Shown: piece after piece, positions 27,840-37,473 of the stretch
Position numbering within the stretch: position 1 is the stretch's first letter
Layout of the letters: every line of letters starts with the position of its first letter
Source: Lysinibacillus cavernae
GTDB lineage: Bacteria > Bacillota > Bacilli > Bacillales_A > Planococcaceae
Direction of reading: 5' to 3'
Length of the DNA: 64,000 bases
Assembly (NCBI RefSeq): GCF_009724685.1
Contig: NZ_WMEF01000012.1
Span: forward strand, 62,001 to 126,000
The notes under the pieces: model-generated
Seen by the model: the letters and a program-made list of their open reading frames with translations, nothing else
Databases searched by the model: none
What the model was told of the DNA's origin: nothing
Translations under genes and position numbers: made by a program

Positions 27840-29207
27840 TTAACTTGGACATTCAATAAAGTTGTGAGCAAATTGATAAATGACATGAGCAGGAACTGCC
27901 AAGTTTAGATTTTGGCCATCATCAAAGCCTGCTGTAATCAAACCTACCAATCTCCCATGCATATCCAATAAAGCACCCCCTGAACTACCGTTTGAAATAG
28001 CAGCAGTAAATTGAATCATAGACATTTTCCGAATATCCCTAAATCCTGAAACAATGCCATCAGAAACAGAATTAAATAACCCTAAAGGACTGCCAATCGC
28101 AACAATTTTTTGCCCACGCACTAATTGACCATCAATTTTAACAGGTAAAGGTTGGCTTGTTCTATCCACTTTCAAAATAGCCAAATCATGTAGATCATGA
28201 TATTTCACAAATTGGTGGGTCATATACTCATTCGTGTCATTTTCATATAGCACAGAATAATATTTTCCACCACCCACAACATGTAGATTCGTTAAAATAT
28301 AACCATCACGATGTAGAACGACACCAGAGCCAAAACATAAGACTTTGTCATCTGCCCCAAATGTTTTAATCATTACAACAGATGTCGCTAAAGAAGCTAA
28401 CTGCTCATAACTACACGCTTCTGTAGAAACCATGCTAGAACTACGGGCTGGGACAATCGTCGGTTGTTGTGGTGGTATGCTTTTCATCGAGAGCATTTTA
28501 GGGATTATGAATTCTTTTTCATAGCAATCAGGACAACTATGCAAAGTAGATGATGCTGCTATGATCGGATACAAATTAGTGATATCCCCTTTAGGGTTCA
28601 TGTAGCATATATCGCAGCCAAGTGTCGATAAGAAATATAAGAATAATGATTCATGCTGCGTAATGTCACCTATAAAAACAATTTTAGAGGATGTTTGATT
28701 TTCCTTAGAAAAGATTTGTGGTAAATAATAATCCATCCAATATAAAAATTTAACTGCAAAGTTTTTTAGTAAAGTGTCATTAGCATGCGGCTGGTGTTCT
28801 TTAAAAAGTTGGAGAATTTTTTTAAAGCTAAGCTTTTTTGTCCATTCAAGTTGATGATTCGCTAATTTACTGCATAAAGATGTCTCATACAGTAACTGCA
28901 TACTATCAGCAGCAACCTGCCAATCTCCCCAAAGCTCCGACAGTCTATCTGCATCTTTCTTATTATTGATGACCTCAAGCCTATGTAGTCGTAAATAAAA
29001 TACGCTTTGATTTAAGAAATACTCATCCATTTTTAAAATATCTTCTTTATAAAGATCTACAGAATCAGGTATACCAATATACCGTAGAAAGACTACTTCC
29101 TTCGTAAGGGCATTATTGTTAGGACTGATCTGCATAAACTCCTGAAAAGGATTAGCTAGCTTTTTATACTTAATTTTTAACGGTCTCGTTGTCACAACCA
29201 TCTTCAT
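27840..29207 (-). CDS. YceG-like N-terminal region fused to a trypsin/HtrA-like protease domain
   Basis: 455 aa. The C-terminal half (about 265-455) is a serine protease with the triad in LTNLHVV (His), HDLAILKV (Asp) and NGSSGGAL (Ser), plus GSGVVLHRDGYI. There is no PDZ domain. The N-terminal half is alpha-rich and contains KIVFIGDITQHESLFLYFL, then CDICYMNPKGD, resembling the YceG protein of tellurite (Ter) gene clusters, and a CPDC pair near residue 228. There is no signal peptide or membrane segment, so it is probably cytosolic. AGGAG lies 4 nt before ATG 29207, or 10 nt before the ATG at 29201. No ter genes are nearby. Confidence 0.65.
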   Translation of the reverse strand: MKMVVTTRPLKIKYKKLANPFQEFMQISPNNNALTKEVVFLRYIGIPDSVDLYKEDILKMDEYFLNQSVFYLRLHRLEVINNKKDADRLSELWGDWQVAADSMQLLYETSLCSKLANHQLEWTKKLSFKKILQLFKEHQPHANDTLLKNFAVKFLYWMDYYLPQIFSKENQTSSKIVFIGDITQHESLFLYFLSTLGCDICYMNPKGDITNLYPIIAASSTLHSCPDCYEKEFIIPKMLSMKSIPPQQPTIVPARSSSMVSTEACSYEQLASLATSVVMIKTFGADDKVLCFGSGVVLHRDGYILTNLHVVGGGKYYSVLYENDTNEYMTHQFVKYHDLHDLAILKVDRTSQPLPVKIDGQLVRGQKIVAIGSPLGLFNSVSDGIVSGFRDIRKMSMIQFTAAISNGSSGGALLDMHGRLVGLITAGFDDGQNLNLAVPAHVIYQFAHNFIECPS

Positions 29208-29301
29208 ACAACTCCTATAAGCACGTCATTACGTATAATGGTACTTATATACAATTCTCTGACATCTCTCTAAATCCTCTATTCCTGGCAAACAAAAAAG
29301 C

Positions 29302-29321
29302 CCAACTCTATAAAGAATTGG
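29302..29321 (-). terminator. Terminator at the end of a decayed membrane-protein gene
   Basis: A CCAATTC/GAGTTGG stem with one wobble, loop about 6 nt, and a GCTTTTTT tail on the minus strand. Confidence 0.6.
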
Positions 29322-29490
29322 ACGCTTGCTTCATCTTTCTCAAATACAAAGAAATACTTATTAGAAAAATGACTAATAGTAGGGCTTGTATAAATAAAAA
29401 GCTGCGCATAAAAACAAGAACCTCCCCACCAGCTTCTGTAGCCAGAGCACCAATAGCTAATGCAAATGACAAAACAGACTGCTTGAAAAG
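29308..29490 (-). pseudogene. C-terminal remnant of a membrane transporter
   Basis: The minus frame between an in-frame TGA (29491-29493) and TAG (29308-29310) reads FKQSVLSFALAIGALATEAG, then a hydrophobic helix and a basic end LYLRKMKQ. It looks like the last two membrane helices of an MFS-type drug transporter. No start codon with a ribosome site is present, yet the terminator survives just past the stop. I read it as the 3' end of a deleted gene. Confidence 0.4.
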
Positions 29491-29499
29491 TCAAACCAG

Positions 29500-29628
29500 C
29501 TAGACGATGAGCTGCTTGAAAAAGAAATCATGCCATAAGCAAATGAAAAGGAATTAGCATTGAAAGACCTCGCTCAAATAATCGAAAAATTAAGGACTCA
29601 TTGGACAAGCTATCTGGAGACAACATAA
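29500..29628 (+). pseudogene. Decayed coding fragment with internal stop
   Basis: The plus frame reads LDDELLEKEIMP, a stop, then ANEKELALKDLAQIIEKLRTHW and a final stop. The charged, coiled-coil-like composition on both sides of the stop suggests a former gene end, perhaps of a regulator paired with the transporter remnant. It overlaps nothing else. Identity not established. Confidence 0.3.
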
Positions 29629-29634
29629 AAAATA

Positions 29635-29658
29635 GAGAAATCCGAGTTCGGATTTCTC
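29635..29658 (-). terminator. Terminator of glpK
   Basis: A perfect 11-bp stem (GAGAAATCCGA) with a 2-nt loop and a TATTTTTTATG tail on the minus strand. Confidence 0.85.
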
Positions 29659-29701
29659 ATTCATTGAATCTAGTTATGTCCCAGCCTCTCAAATGATTCG
29701 C

Positions 29702-32021
<2,320 letters not shown>

Positions 32022-32060
32022 AGTTTAGTCCCCCTTTGTGATAATAGCCCATAGAAAACA

Positions 32061-32125
32061 AAAAGGAACCCACATCCAATCAAACTACATTAATACATGT
32101 AGTTGAACAAATGTGGGTTCCTTTT
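32061..32125 (-). promoter_or_regulatory. Leader terminator of glpFK (GlpP antitermination site)
   Basis: A long hairpin with 13-bp outer arms (AAGGAACCCACAT and its complement), an inner CTACAT/ATGTAG stem, and a TTTTTGTTTTC tail on the minus strand. It lies 40 nt upstream of glpF, where GlpP with glycerol-3-phosphate prevents termination in B. subtilis. Confidence 0.8.
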
Positions 32126-32183
32126 CCTAACCACGTGCTTATGAACTTATGTCCATTTTAGAGAAAAAAACATACAGAGTCAA

Positions 32184-32741
32184 CTATTTTTTGAAATTTT
32201 CCCATAATTGTCTATTAGATGTTGTGACGGCAATAGCACCTCCAGCTATTGCTTCTTCAATATTGTCTACTGTACGCACTAAGCCACCTGTAATAACAGG
32301 GATTTGTGTACGCTCATAGATTTCCTGAATCATCGACGGAATAATGCCTGGTAATAGCTCAATATAATCAGGCTGCGCTGTTTCAATCATCGAATAACTT
32401 TTTTCAAGAGCGATTGTATCAATCAAAAAAACACGTTGAATAGCCATAATTCCACGAGCTTTGGCTTTCATTAGCATATTGGAACGCGTTGAAATAATGC
32501 CAGCTGGACGAATATCATTACATAAAAAGTCCGCTGCAAAATTATCTGTTTTTAAACCATGAATTAAATCTGCATGAATGATTAATTTTTTTCCATGTCG
32601 ATGTGCCTCACGCTTTAAAGACATCAATAAGCTAATGTGCACCTCCAATAGCACAATATAATCGAATGGGCTTGCTATTATCTCGTCAAACTGCTTGACG
32701 GTACGCGCAGCAGGAATCACCTGTTGATTATCAAAATGCAT
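32184..32741 (-). CDS. glpP: Glycerol-3-phosphate responsive antiterminator GlpP
   Basis: 185 aa, typical size. Family features: IPAARTVKQFDE, HADLIHGLKTDNFAADFLC, GIISTRSNMLMKAKARG, IELLPGIIPSMIQEI, and TGGLVRTVDNIEEAIAGGAIAVTTSNRQLW, a TIM-barrel-like phosphate-binding end. It binds glycerol-3-phosphate and the leader RNAs of glp operons. GGAG lies 8 nt before the ATG. Here it sits between glpD and glpF, 71 nt downstream of glpD. Confidence 0.95.
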   Translation of the reverse strand: MHFDNQQVIPAARTVKQFDEIIASPFDYIVLLEVHISLLMSLKREAHRHGKKLIIHADLIHGLKTDNFAADFLCNDIRPAGIISTRSNMLMKAKARGIMAIQRVFLIDTIALEKSYSMIETAQPDYIELLPGIIPSMIQEIYERTQIPVITGGLVRTVDNIEEAIAGGAIAVTTSNRQLWENFKK

Positions 32742-32812
32742 TCCATTCTCTCCTTCCCTTATAATACAGTGTGAATGCTCACCCTTATATTATGTTGAGA
32801 GTAACTACCTCA

Positions 32813-34456
32813 TTATAGCGCAGTTGTCGCACGTTTTATTTCTTTCTTTACATCTTCTTCATATTGTGTACGTTGCTGCGCTGTCCAATTGAGTTGCTTA
32901 GCCATCTCATCTAAAATAGCCTCTTCATAGTGTTGAACAGTTGCCATTTGAAAGAACATATATCCTGTTCGGCGAATCATAAAATCATTTGGATGAACGG
33001 CCATTTCATGATGAATACTATACATCAATTGTGCATATAGCCATGATGGTAAGATTGGATGTCCTTCCTTTACATAATTAAAAACAATTTCTACGTTGCT
33101 ACCATAATGCTGCGTTAAAAATTTGGCCTCTTCCTCTGATAAACCTATCTTCTTACCTAATCTTGTATGATCATATAAGAAGGCATAAAATTTATTTGAG
33201 CCGCCAATATGGCCACCAGAAATCGGAATATTTTTTGTTGTACATGGAGAAGATGTAATGCCAAACTGTTGCTCTAGCTCTTGTGCAATCGTATTTAATA
33301 CCGTTTCAGCCATTTTACGATAACCTGTTAATTTCCCACCTGCAATTGTTACAAGTCCCGATGGCGAAATCCACACTTCATCCTTCCGAGAAATTTCAGA
33401 TGGATTTTTTCCGTCCTCATGAATCAATGGACGAACACCTGCCCAACTTGATTCAATATCCGCATCGCTCACCTTCACATTTGGGAACATATAATGAATA
33501 GCGTTCATTATATAATCGCGATCTTCTTGATAAATATCCATATTGCGAACATCGCCCTCATAAAATGTATCTGTTGTACCCACATATGTTTTTCCTTGAC
33601 GAGGGATGGCAAATACCATGCGACCATCAGGTGTATCAAAATAAACAGCTTGCTTTAATGGGAATTTGGATTCATCAAAAACAATATGCACACCTTTTGA
33701 TAAAATTAAGTGCTTCCCTGCTTGCTCACCTTCAATTGTGCGCACTTCGTCCACCCATGGACCAGCAGCATTAACCACAGCCTTTGCACGAATATCGATT
33801 GTATGATTTGTTAATAAATCCTTTGCAACAATGCCATTTATTTTTTGCTGTTCATTATATAAGAAGTTTTCGGCTTTTATATAATTAAGTAATGTTGCAC
33901 CTCTTTCAATGGCTGCCTTCGCTACTTCAATTGTTAAACGAGCATCATCGGTACGATATTCTACATACATACCACCGCCAAGTAATCCATTTGTTTTCAC
34001 TAATGGCTCCTTCTCAATGGTTTGACCTGTATTTAACATATAACGACGCTCGTCACGTTTGACACCTGCTAAAAAATCATAGACACGCAAGCCGAGATTT
34101 GTAGAATATTTTCCAAATGTCCCTCCTTTATGAAAAGGTAACAGCATCCAAACAGGTGTAGTCACATGTGGACCATTTTCATAAACAATGGCACGTTCCT
34201 TTCCTAACTCTGCTACCTCTTTTATTTCAAATTGCTTTAAATAGCGTAAACCGCCATGTACTAATTTTGTGGAACGGCTAGATGTACCTGCTGCAAAATC
34301 CTGCATTTCCACTAATGCTACAGAAAGACCACGTGCAATAGCATCCAGTGCAATACCACACCCTGTAATACCGCCACCAATTACTAATAAATCGTACTCC
34401 CTGCCTTGAAGTTCCTCTATTGTTTGTTGTCGTTGTAACGCAGAAGCTGTACTCAT
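32813..34456 (-). CDS. glpD: Aerobic glycerol-3-phosphate dehydrogenase
   Basis: 547 aa, a FAD-dependent membrane-associated enzyme that oxidises glycerol-3-phosphate to dihydroxyacetone phosphate and feeds menaquinone. The FAD-binding motif is VIGGGITGCGIALDAIARG near the N-terminus, with GTSSRSTKLVHGGLRYL and, later, GRMVFAIPRQGKTYVGTTDT. The ATG at 34456 has GGAGG 8 nt upstream. A GlpP-type leader terminator precedes it. It is the first gene of the cluster, unlike B. subtilis where glpD is last. Confidence 0.97.
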   Translation of the reverse strand: MSTASALQRQQTIEELQGREYDLLVIGGGITGCGIALDAIARGLSVALVEMQDFAAGTSSRSTKLVHGGLRYLKQFEIKEVAELGKERAIVYENGPHVTTPVWMLLPFHKGGTFGKYSTNLGLRVYDFLAGVKRDERRYMLNTGQTIEKEPLVKTNGLLGGGMYVEYRTDDARLTIEVAKAAIERGATLLNYIKAENFLYNEQQKINGIVAKDLLTNHTIDIRAKAVVNAAGPWVDEVRTIEGEQAGKHLILSKGVHIVFDESKFPLKQAVYFDTPDGRMVFAIPRQGKTYVGTTDTFYEGDVRNMDIYQEDRDYIMNAIHYMFPNVKVSDADIESSWAGVRPLIHEDGKNPSEISRKDEVWISPSGLVTIAGGKLTGYRKMAETVLNTIAQELEQQFGITSSPCTTKNIPISGGHIGGSNKFYAFLYDHTRLGKKIGLSEEEAKFLTQHYGSNVEIVFNYVKEGHPILPSWLYAQLMYSIHHEMAVHPNDFMIRRTGYMFFQMATVQHYEEAILDEMAKQLNWTAQQRTQYEEDVKKEIKRATTAL

Positions 34457-34492
34457 ACTTTTTTCCTCCCTCATCTTTTTAACGATAAAAAA

Positions 34493-34541
34493 AGACCATC
34501 AAAAGCATATGTACGCTAGGCACATATGTTTTCAATGGTCT
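34493..34541 (-). promoter_or_regulatory. Leader terminator of glpD (GlpP antitermination site)
   Basis: Minus-strand hairpin: AGACCATTGAAAACATATG pairs with CATATGCTTTTGATGGTCT across an 11-nt loop, followed by TTTTTTTATC, 36 nt before the glpD start. It has the same layout as the glpF leader. The remaining sequence up to 34793 shows no further gene. Confidence 0.8.
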
Positions 34542-34793
34542 CTCAGTTACTCAAACCTACTATTAACTTACTTTGATTGTAATATGCACATTCAAAAAAG
34601 GCAAGTTTATGTTTAAGCAGCATCCTGTCATGTGAAGGAATATAGCACTTGCCTAAACAAAGTGGTTTTTTCTAGCAAGTTTTTCAACAAGGTAACAGTC
34701 TCTGGCAGATGAATTAAGTCCATTTGAAACTAAATAAAAACTTGAACGTAAATTTACTAAAAGATAACAACTATTAAAAAAGGAATGACATAT

Positions 34794-34973
34794 ATGAAGG
34801 AATGGTGGCAAAGAAGAAAAAACAAGAAGAACGACAACGGTTATACGTTTTTAGATTTCATTTTTGATGTACTATTTTGGATACCTGAACTCATTCTCCT
34901 GCCTTTTAGAGTCCTTTTCTGGTTACTTAGAGGCATAGGTAGATTGATTGGTGGTATAGTTGATTTTGTCTAA
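34794..34973 (+). CDS. Small membrane protein (59 aa)
   Basis: 59 aa with a basic, Trp-rich N-terminus (KEWWQRRKNKKND), then an amphipathic to hydrophobic stretch (FLDFIFDVLFWIPELILLPFRVLFWLLRGIGRLIGG). AAAAAGGA lies 9 nt before the ATG at 34794. Possibly a membrane-associated peptide; family unknown. Past it, 34974-35150 shows no coding signal. Confidence 0.55.
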   Translation: MKEWWQRRKNKKNDNGYTFLDFIFDVLFWIPELILLPFRVLFWLLRGIGRLIGGIVDFV

Positions 34974-35152
34974 ATTAAAAATGCAGCTTGCTTATTATGA
35001 TGATTAAAATTAATAGTAATATGGCTAAAACTCGATACTCACCGTTCAAACTATAAAGCTCCATTTTTCATTTTTATCATGCTAATAACTTTTTATAAAT
35101 CAGTCACATTTATTAGATCGAAAATCGTTTCTAAATGATAATTGTCTAAAAG

Positions 35153-35191
35153 AAAACAGATAGCATAGATCTCTCTACACCATCTGCTTTT
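35153..35191 (-). terminator. Terminator-like hairpin beside the rlmCD-end remnant
   Basis: AAAAGCAGATGG pairs imperfectly with CTATCTGTTTT on the minus strand, starting 1-2 nt after the remnant's stop, with a tail CTTTT. A related AAAAGCAGACGG hairpin lies downstream of the intact rlmCD (37338-37392). Confidence 0.5.
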
Positions 35192-35250
35192 CTACTCTGC
35201 TAACGTTAACCACGCCACCGCTTCACAATGCGTTGAGTGCTGAGCGTAGA
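35192..35250 (-). pseudogene. Remnant of an rlmCD 3' end
   Basis: The minus frame reads [19 protein letters not shown] and stop, matching the end of the intact RlmCD ([17 protein letters not shown]). Identity is exact over 27 nt and diverges on both sides while the protein stays alike. It marks the far end of an integrative element remnant. Confidence 0.75.
35210..35236. repeat. Left copy of 27-bp direct repeat (attachment-site-like)
   Basis: Identical to 37492-37518. It lies in the rlmCD-end remnant. The pair brackets about 2.3 kb of AT-rich DNA. Confidence 0.8.
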
Positions 35251-35371
35251 CAAAAATTATAATTGATGTAGTAAAATTCTCTTCAAATCATAGTTATCAT
35301 AAATAGTTACAAAGTTAATTATACAATCCACTTTGAATATAAAAATAAGATTACGCTCTTCTATTTGTATA

Positions 35372-36757
35372 TTACCTTTCGAAAAAAGTGACATATTCAT
35401 AATTCTTTAGATTGATTTCACAACAATCTTTAAACAGCCTTCCTGAATTGCATTTACATAATTTCTCAGTACCTACTAAATTATTATATTCTTTTTCTAA
35501 GACTTCTTTATACTTTAATGCCCCTTCTTCAAAAGTTTTCAAATTAATTTCCGGACTTTTAAGGTCTTCCTTAGCCATTAATTTCGAAAATTCAATAACT
35601 CCTCTAATATTATTTAAGTTTTGACTATCTTTGATTGAATTATCCCAAATTTTATTAATGTTTACTAAACCAAAATTAATATAATTAAAAGAATAAATCT
35701 CTTTTTTATAATTTAGTTTCATTAGATGCTTTAATAAACTTTCCTTAATATTTTGAGGACAATTATTTAAACCTATTACGCCTATTGAAGATTCCCAATC
35801 AATAAAGTCTGTTGGATGATATTCTGCAGCTTCAATATCAATAGTATATGGACGGAAATTTTTAAAAAATATTAATGGATTAAAACTATCTGAAAGCGTT
35901 ATTGAAAGACCTTTGATATTATACTTATCTTTAAAAACACTTTGTATATATCCATTATTTTCTTTAAATACCTCTCCAAAATAAAATACCCTTTTTAATG
36001 GTGTTAAAAAACGCGAAATTAATATACCATCTATATTTTCAAAACTGATATCCGATGCAAACGATTTATTAGTTAAGATCCCAGCATGTGGATTGATTAA
36101 AGAACTAACTACTTCATTTATAAAATCGTCCCAAACAATAACAAGAATTTTTATATCTCTTGAATAATCAGATGATGTTTTATATTCAGAAAATTTTTCG
36201 TCGGCACTTTTAATAAAATCTTTTACTTTATTGTCCTTTGTATAACTTAAAGTTTTATATCTTTTAATAATACTTACTTCTTTTTCAGAAAGTCGTGTTG
36301 TAGTCTGCACACCTTGTTGACGATTTTCAAATGTTCTATGATCGGGTGTTTTAACCTCAAATGCATACCAAATATCCTTAATTTTTATCCTATATTCTGG
36401 ATTTTTACCTTGATTTCTAGCGCTGGGTTCAAGAATCACACTATTTCTATCTACACCTTCTATATTAAGTAAATTAAACAAAACATATACCTCTGCTACT
36501 CTTTGAAAAAATTGTTGAGGCTCACTTTTAGGATAGCTTGCAATACTATCAATTGTAATTTGAGCATAATTTTCAACATACGAATCGATAAATTCGAGTA
36601 CTTCACTAAATTGGGTAATAAAATGCGTATTTCTACCGTTACTAAAAAATGGATGAACATATAAATCAAATTGTAAAATATGTTTATTTTGGTTCGCTTT
36701 CAATTCATATGAAGGTATTTTAGTTTGAAAATAATTTAATATTTCTTTTCTATTCAT
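35372..36757 (-). CDS. Putative PD-(D/E)xK nuclease-like protein with C-terminal SEC-C motif
   Basis: 461 aa, intact. Residues 89-136 hold a pattern like the PD-(D/E)xK nuclease core: Glu in a helix (AEVYVLFNLL), then PE at 120-121 and FEVK at 133-136. The last 30 residues have a SEC-C zinc motif, CKCNSGRLFKDCC. The middle has no known motif. GGAG lies 9 nt before ATG 36757. Base composition is clearly more AT-rich than neighbours, and the gene lies inside the rlmCD element remnant, so it was probably acquired. SEC-C domains occur in many proteins, including defence ones; a defence role here is only inference. Confidence 0.6.
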   Translation of the reverse strand: MNRKEILNYFQTKIPSYELKANQNKHILQFDLYVHPFFSNGRNTHFITQFSEVLEFIDSYVENYAQITIDSIASYPKSEPQQFFQRVAEVYVLFNLLNIEGVDRNSVILEPSARNQGKNPEYRIKIKDIWYAFEVKTPDHRTFENRQQGVQTTTRLSEKEVSIIKRYKTLSYTKDNKVKDFIKSADEKFSEYKTSSDYSRDIKILVIVWDDFINEVVSSLINPHAGILTNKSFASDISFENIDGILISRFLTPLKRVFYFGEVFKENNGYIQSVFKDKYNIKGLSITLSDSFNPLIFFKNFRPYTIDIEAAEYHPTDFIDWESSIGVIGLNNCPQNIKESLLKHLMKLNYKKEIYSFNYINFGLVNINKIWDNSIKDSQNLNNIRGVIEFSKLMAKEDLKSPEINLKTFEEGALKYKEVLEKEYNNLVGTEKLCKCNSGRLFKDCCEINLKNYEYVTFFER

Positions 36758-36962
36758 TACCACAATCTCCAATTATATGATTTTTTCAAATAATTATCTC
36801 GCGTTATCTCTAATAGTAAACACTTTAATAAAACCTATGTATCCTTTATTTTACTACAAATATTCATTATTCCATAAAAATCTCTCCTACTTATATTTAT
36901 TTTTCATAGTTACTCACCCTGTTATTATATAAATATAAATATTTTTCTTTTATTTTATATCT

Positions 36963-37061
36963 CACTTCCAACAATCTACCTTGCTCACTTCTGTAGAACT
37001 AACGCCAACCACATTAGCACGATTCATTTATAAAATTACAGTAAAAGATATATTTAATTAA
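36963..37061 (+). pseudogene. Recombinase C-terminal fragment 1
   Basis: The plus frame reads VELTPTTLARFIYKITVKD and then stop, a pattern typical of the C-terminal region of large serine recombinases (LTPxxLxRFIxKIxVK). The same ARFI-KI-VK stretch recurs at 37312-37345. The region 36758-36962 upstream is AT-rich and holds only the promoter area of the minus-strand SEC-C gene. Confidence 0.45.
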
Positions 37062-37082
37062 AGACACATATCAAAAAACATC

Positions 37083-37322
37083 TTAATTATCTAAAACCAA
37101 TCGATCCCATTTCTCAGATAAATAATCGATAATTCCTTCTTCATCTTCTTTTGATTTCAAAGTTAATAAAGTTTTAATATCATTATCATCGAAAAATAAA
37201 ATAAACTTCCTGTCCCTATTCATTGTATCTTTACATCGTTTCATTAATAATTCTACATTCTCAACTTTGCGACACACTAATAAACCAAATTTCCCGGTTG
37301 TTTCTCCTAATGCTCGCTTCAT
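37083..37322 (-). pseudogene. 3' fragment of a gene, nuclease-associated C-terminal domain type
   Basis: Up to 79 aa. The core GKFGLLVCRKVENVELLMKR, then CKDTMNRDRKFILFFDDNDIKTLL, looks like the end of a longer protein; I recall similar ends on restriction-endonuclease-like proteins. There is no ribosome site, and its first codons are antisense to the recombinase fragment, so the 5' part is missing. Best read as debris of an older cargo gene. Confidence 0.4.
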
Positions 37323-37467
37323 TCATAAAATCATAGTAAAAGCAGACGGCCAATTAGAGGTGCATTATCACACTTCTAAACCGTCTGCTTTTTATGTTTC
37401 AACGAATATTAAGCTAGATGTTCCAAAGACACACCCTAATAAAGCGTACATTAAAAAACACGCTTAA
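37309..37467 (+). pseudogene. Recombinase C-terminal fragment 2, next to the rlmCD end
   Basis: The plus frame reads ARFIHKIIVKADGQLEVHYH, then SAFYVSTNIKL, PKTHPN and a basic end with stop at 37465-37467, only 6 nt from the rlmCD stop and 25 nt from the repeat. The position, tail to tail with the target gene, is where the integrase of an element inserted in rlmCD would sit. The upstream part of this reading frame is antisense to another fragment and was excluded. Confidence 0.55.
37338..37392 (-). terminator. Probable terminator of rlmCD
   Basis: A perfect 12-bp inverted repeat (AAAAGCAGACGG/CCGTCTGCTTTT) with a 31-nt loop and a TTTTACT tail on the minus strand, about 80 nt past the rlmCD stop. 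It lies inside the recombinase fragment. Confidence 0.5.
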
Positions 37468-37473
37468 CTTAGT

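Noticed and set aside
29279-29494. 71-aa minus-strand ORF
   Set aside because: It is one frame off the transporter-like reading and has a Cys/Trp-rich composition typical of a shadow frame.
37267-37308. 5' part of the 66-aa plus-strand ORF ending at 37467
   Set aside because: It is antisense to the minus-strand fragment and unlike recombinase sequence; only 37309-37467 resembles a recombinase tail.
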